Shown here: positions 22,340 through 24,967 of the stretch, piece by piece
Position numbering within the stretch: position 1 is the stretch's first letter
How the letters are laid out: every line of letters begins with the position of its first letter
Assembly (NCBI GenBank): GCA_964392615.1
Contig: CAYMRB010000100.1
Coordinates: 1-24,967, forward strand
Direction: 5' to 3'
Length of the DNA: 24,967 nt
From: CAYMRB01 sp964392615
GTDB taxonomy: Bacteria; Planctomycetota; UBA8108
Made by a program: the position numbers and the translations under genes
Notes under the pieces: model-generated
Seen by the model: the letters and a program-made list of their open reading frames with translations, nothing else
Databases searched by the model: none
What the model was told of the DNA's origin: nothing

Positions 22340-24967
22340 ATGAGCAGACGACCAGCCGACGCCGCCGTCCTCCCCTTCCTCGTCGTCGCGTTTCTCCCCG
22401 TCATCACAGCCGGCCCGCCGCGCGATGTGCAGCCGGCGGTGAACACCCCGAACCTCGATGTGTCCCCCGGCGAGCGTCCGTACGAGATGGTATGGGCCAA
22501 GCGCACCGAGAAGCGCCCCCCTCTCATCGCGTTCGAAGACCTGAAGGGTTGGACGGTCGAGACCTTCGGAGGTGCCGTCGCGACTCTCGAACTTTCGCGA
22601 GAGCAGCGCGTCTGGGGCGACTACTCCGCGAAGCTCACCTACCGCGGCGCTGCAGGCGAAAACCGAGTCGTGCTGCGACCGCCGCAACCGGTGCCGATTC
22701 CGGAGGCGTTCACCGCGGCCAACCTCTGGTGCTACGGAAACAACTGGGGCTGGGTGCACCGGCCGGACACGCCGCGAGTCGAGCTCCTGCTCCACCTCCG
22801 TGATGCAGGCGGCACCACGCACCACGTGTCGCTCGGAAACGTCCGCTGGGAGGAGTGGTGGCTCGTTCACCGGCGCGTGGTCGAGCGCGTGGGAGGGAAG
22901 CCGAGATTCCCGTTCGCGCTCGTCGCGATCGAGGTGCGCGGTGGCCACCAGAAAGACGATCGCGTCATCTACCTCGACTCCCTCTCCTTCTACACCGAGA
23001 CGTGGCCCGAGCTCACCTTCACGCCGCGCCCGAAGCGCGGTATCGAGCCGTTTGCCGGCCAGGACCACGGCCTGAACACCGGTCCGGGCAAGCTCCCCTT
23101 CCCGACGCGCGAAGAGACGATCTTGCCGCTGAACTTCTCGACGACGTTCGAGAACACGACCCGAAAGGCGGGCGATGCATTCGAGTTCCGGTACTCGGGC
23201 AGCGACGGCCAGGTCACCTACCGCCTCCGGCCGACACCGGGAGGCCTCGGAGAGGTCGAGGTCGTTCTCGACGGCAAGACCGTGGCCCGGGCGCTCGTCG
23301 ACGGCGGCGTGCGATTCGCGTCCACGCCCGCTGTCAGCCCGGCCCTCGAAACCGTGGCGCTCGAAGACGAGGTCCTCCACGTGCGCACCTCGCGGCGCGT
23401 CGGTGATCGCGACGTTGCGGTCGAGCTCCGCTATCGTATCTGGCAGAAGTCGCTCGTCGTCGACGTCTTCTGCCGCGGCGGCGAGGCGACGGAGCTCGGG
23501 CTCGGCGCGTTCGACGGCCTCGAGCGCCCGGAGGCGATTCCGCTCCCCTACGCGAACTATGGCGGCCAGTCTCACTGCCTGCTCGCGCGGTCGGGCGACC
23601 ACCCTTACTTCGGCTCGGTGTGGGTCGACTGGTACCGCTCGAACGCCTCGGCACTCTTCGCCCGCCGTGAAGTCCGGCGCGACCGCGCCTGGGTGAACGG
23701 TGGCACGCGCTACACACCGAAGACGAGCGGCGAGCGGAACGATCTCTTCGAGCGGCTCTTCCTCACCGTGTCGCCCATCTTCGAGGAGACGCTGCCGACC
23801 ATTCCCAATCCCCCCGCGCGCTGGGGCAAGGTTGCAGGCGAGCACCTGTGGCAGGAGAGTTGGGGGCCGGGCGACTTCGAGAAGGAGCACGCGCGCTCGC
23901 GGCGCTTACGCGCCTACGGCATCGAGAAGCTGATCCAGTGCAACCACGAAGTCGCCTGGCGCGACAACGCCGACAGCTTCACGTTGCGCATCCGCGCAGC
24001 GCCGAAGAAAGGCGGCGACGACGCCCTCGTCGAGTACGTCCGTCGGCAGAAGAGCCTCGGCTGGAAGAGCGGCCTCTACACGAACTACACCGACTTCGCG
24101 CCCGTCAACGAGAACTGGGACGAGGACAAGGTGCAGCTGCAGCCGAATCGCGAGTGGCGCACGGCCTGGCCGCGCTGTTACGCGCTCAAGCCGTCGCGAG
24201 CCGTCGAGTTCGATGCGGTGTACGCGCCCATGGTGAAGGAGCGGTACGACCCGACGTCCGCGTACACCGATGTCCACACTGCGGTGGCGCCCTGGAACTA
24301 CTGCGATTTCGACGGGCGCGTGCCCGGCGCCGGCACCTTCGCCGCGACGATCTACGCTTACGGCGAGCTGCTGCTGAACGACAGCGCGGTCTACGGCGGG
24401 CCGATCTTCAGCGAGGGCACCTACCAGTGCATCTACGCCGGCCTGCCCGACGGGAACTACGCGCTCCACTACGGCGGGTACGACTTCGCCCGCGATCCGA
24501 TCCTGCCCCAGTTCGACCTCTTCGCGATGCACCACCTGACGACGGACATCGGCATGGGGTGGACGAAAAACTTCTGCAAGTGGCCCGGCTGGAACCGTCC
24601 GGAGAACATCGACGCGAGCATCGATCGCTTCATCCTGGCGACGATGGCTTACGGCCATATCGGCTGGCTCGTCGAGGAGGCACACGGAATCCGACGGACG
24701 TGTCGTTCGTACTACACGCTGCAGCAGACGACGAAACGCTATGCACTCGTCCGCCCGCGCGCAGTCGAGTACTGGGACGGTGCACGGCTCGTCTCGACGT
24801 CGGAAGCTCTGCACCGCGGCGTCCACCGCGATTCGATTCTCCGGATCACGTACGAGAACGACCTCGAGCTCTGGCTCAATGGCAGCTGGACGAAGACCTG
24901 CCGACTGCCGGAGACGGTCGGGGGTCACGAGCTGCCGCCCGCCGGCTGGTTCGTGCGCGAGCCGGGC
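22340..24967 (+). CDS. Large secreted candidate glycosidase, family unassigned (partial, runs off the window)
   Basis: The frame is open from ATG 22340 to the last base, giving 876 residues with no stop. AAGGAGG at 22325-22331 lies eight bases before the start. Residues 1-24 are a signal peptide (AAVLPFLVVAFLPVITAG). Residues about 50-215 look like a beta-sandwich carbohydrate-binding region (AFEDLKGWTVETFGG, WCYGNNWGWVHRP, VIYLDSLSFYTE). About 250-450 is a second beta-rich region resembling the super-sandwich before GH101-type barrels. About 500-760 is barrel-like: GLYTNYTDF, then YTDVHTAVAPWNYCDFDGR with Asp644, then YGGPIFSEGTYQ with Glu692, then ALHYGGYDFARDP. An Asp at 'Y.D.h' and a Glu in 'SEG' about 48 residues later is the layout of retaining alpha-glycosidases related to GH101/GH129. 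This assignment is inference, and an unclassified or DUF family is equally possible. It follows the sulfatase by 85 bases, consistent with joint degradation of a sulfated glycan. Confidence 0.65.
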   Translation, partial: MSRRPADAAVLPFLVVAFLPVITAGPPRDVQPAVNTPNLDVSPGERPYEMVWAKRTEKRPPLIAFEDLKGWTVETFGGAVATLELSREQRVWGDYSAKLTYRGAAGENRVVLRPPQPVPIPEAFTAANLWCYGNNWGWVHRPDTPRVELLLHLRDAGGTTHHVSLGNVRWEEWWLVHRRVVERVGGKPRFPFALVAIEVRGGHQKDDRVIYLDSLSFYTETWPELTFTPRPKRGIEPFAGQDHGLNTGPGKLPFPTREETILPLNFSTTFENTTRKAGDAFEFRYSGSDGQVTYRLRPTPGGLGEVEVVLDGKTVARALVDGGVRFASTPAVSPALETVALEDEVLHVRTSRRVGDRDVAVELRYRIWQKSLVVDVFCRGGEATELGLGAFDGLERPEAIPLPYANYGGQSHCLLARSGDHPYFGSVWVDWYRSNASALFARREVRRDRAWVNGGTRYTPKTSGERNDLFERLFLTVSPIFEETLPTIPNPPARWGKVAGEHLWQESWGPGDFEKEHARSRRLRAYGIEKLIQCNHEVAWRDNADSFTLRIRAAPKKGGDDALVEYVRRQKSLGWKSGLYTNYTDFAPVNENWDEDKVQLQPNREWRTAWPRCYALKPSRAVEFDAVYAPMVKERYDPTSAYTDVHTAVAPWNYCDFDGRVPGAGTFAATIYAYGELLLNDSAVYGGPIFSEGTYQCIYAGLPDGNYALHYGGYDFARDPILPQFDLFAMHHLTTDIGMGWTKNFCKWPGWNRPENIDASIDRFILATMAYGHIGWLVEEAHGIRRTCRSYYTLQQTTKRYALVRPRAVEYWDGARLVSTSEALHRGVHRDSILRITYENDLELWLNGSWTKTCRLPETVGGHELPPAGWFVREPG

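Noticed and set aside
22067..23890. Minus-strand open frame opposite the sulfatase end and the candidate glycosidase (607 codons)
   Set aside because: It covers the junction of two well-supported plus-strand genes and shows no recognisable domain.

Overview
The window is about 25 kb of GC-rich DNA (roughly two-thirds G+C across most of it). It is dominated by large secreted proteins. Three of them end in the same paired dockerin-like module, with calcium-loop patterns of the D-x-N-x-D-G type, a conserved 'LFxGG' and 'PPFPxCG', and paired cysteines. That module, together with formylglycine sulfatases, a DUF1080-type protein, a CotH/lamin-tail giant and a HEAT/PQQ lipoprotein, points to a planctomycete (Planctomycetota), probably uncultivated. 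This placement is inferred from protein style; no rRNA or marker gene is present. No rRNA, tRNA, CRISPR array, transposase or phage gene was seen.

Layout. 1-172 (+): C-terminus of a DUF1080 (3-keto-disaccharide hydrolase-like) protein. 188-2175 (+): secreted beta-helix protein broken by a frameshift near 1432. 2340-4655 (+): lipoprotein-like HEAT-repeat and PQQ beta-propeller protein. Converging on it are two minus-strand genes: 4721-7120 (sulfatase with dockerin) and 7177-11925 (1582-residue lamin-tail/F5-8C/CotH/dockerin protein). 11926-12376 is gene-poor but holds a plus-strand remnant of a heparinase II/III-type lyase. 12377-14248 (-) is a tight two-gene operon, an atypical GHMP-family sugar kinase followed by a mannose-1-phosphate guanylyltransferase; much of it is lower in G+C than its surroundings. 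14326-14730 (-) is a short, probably truncated LamG-like secreted protein, and 14890-15054 (+) a possible substrate-binding-protein remnant. 15179-15637 (+) is ytoQ. 15680-16900 (-) is a secreted TIM-barrel glycosidase-like protein and 16955-19810 (-) a beta-propeller protein with dockerin. 19815-20755 (-) is a broken ELWxxDGT/FG-GAP gene. 20746-22254 (+) is a second sulfatase. 22340 to the end (+) is a large secreted candidate glycosidase that runs off the window.

Taken together, the secreted enzymes (two sulfatases, two or three glycosidase-like proteins, a polysaccharide-lyase remnant and the DUF1080 fragment) fit scavenging of sulfated, complex polysaccharides. The dockerin proteins may form an outer-surface set. 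No transporter, regulator or formylglycine-generating enzyme is present, so this is not a complete utilisation locus. Several genes are frameshifted, truncated or reduced to fragments, so the region is either in evolutionary flux or carries assembly indels. The sequence alone cannot separate these.

The best leads are: the duplicated module of the CotH giant, one copy of which carries an F5/8C domain in a loop; the GHMP-kinase/GDP-sugar pyrophosphorylase pair beside a truncated lyase; and the unassigned glycosidase at the right edge.
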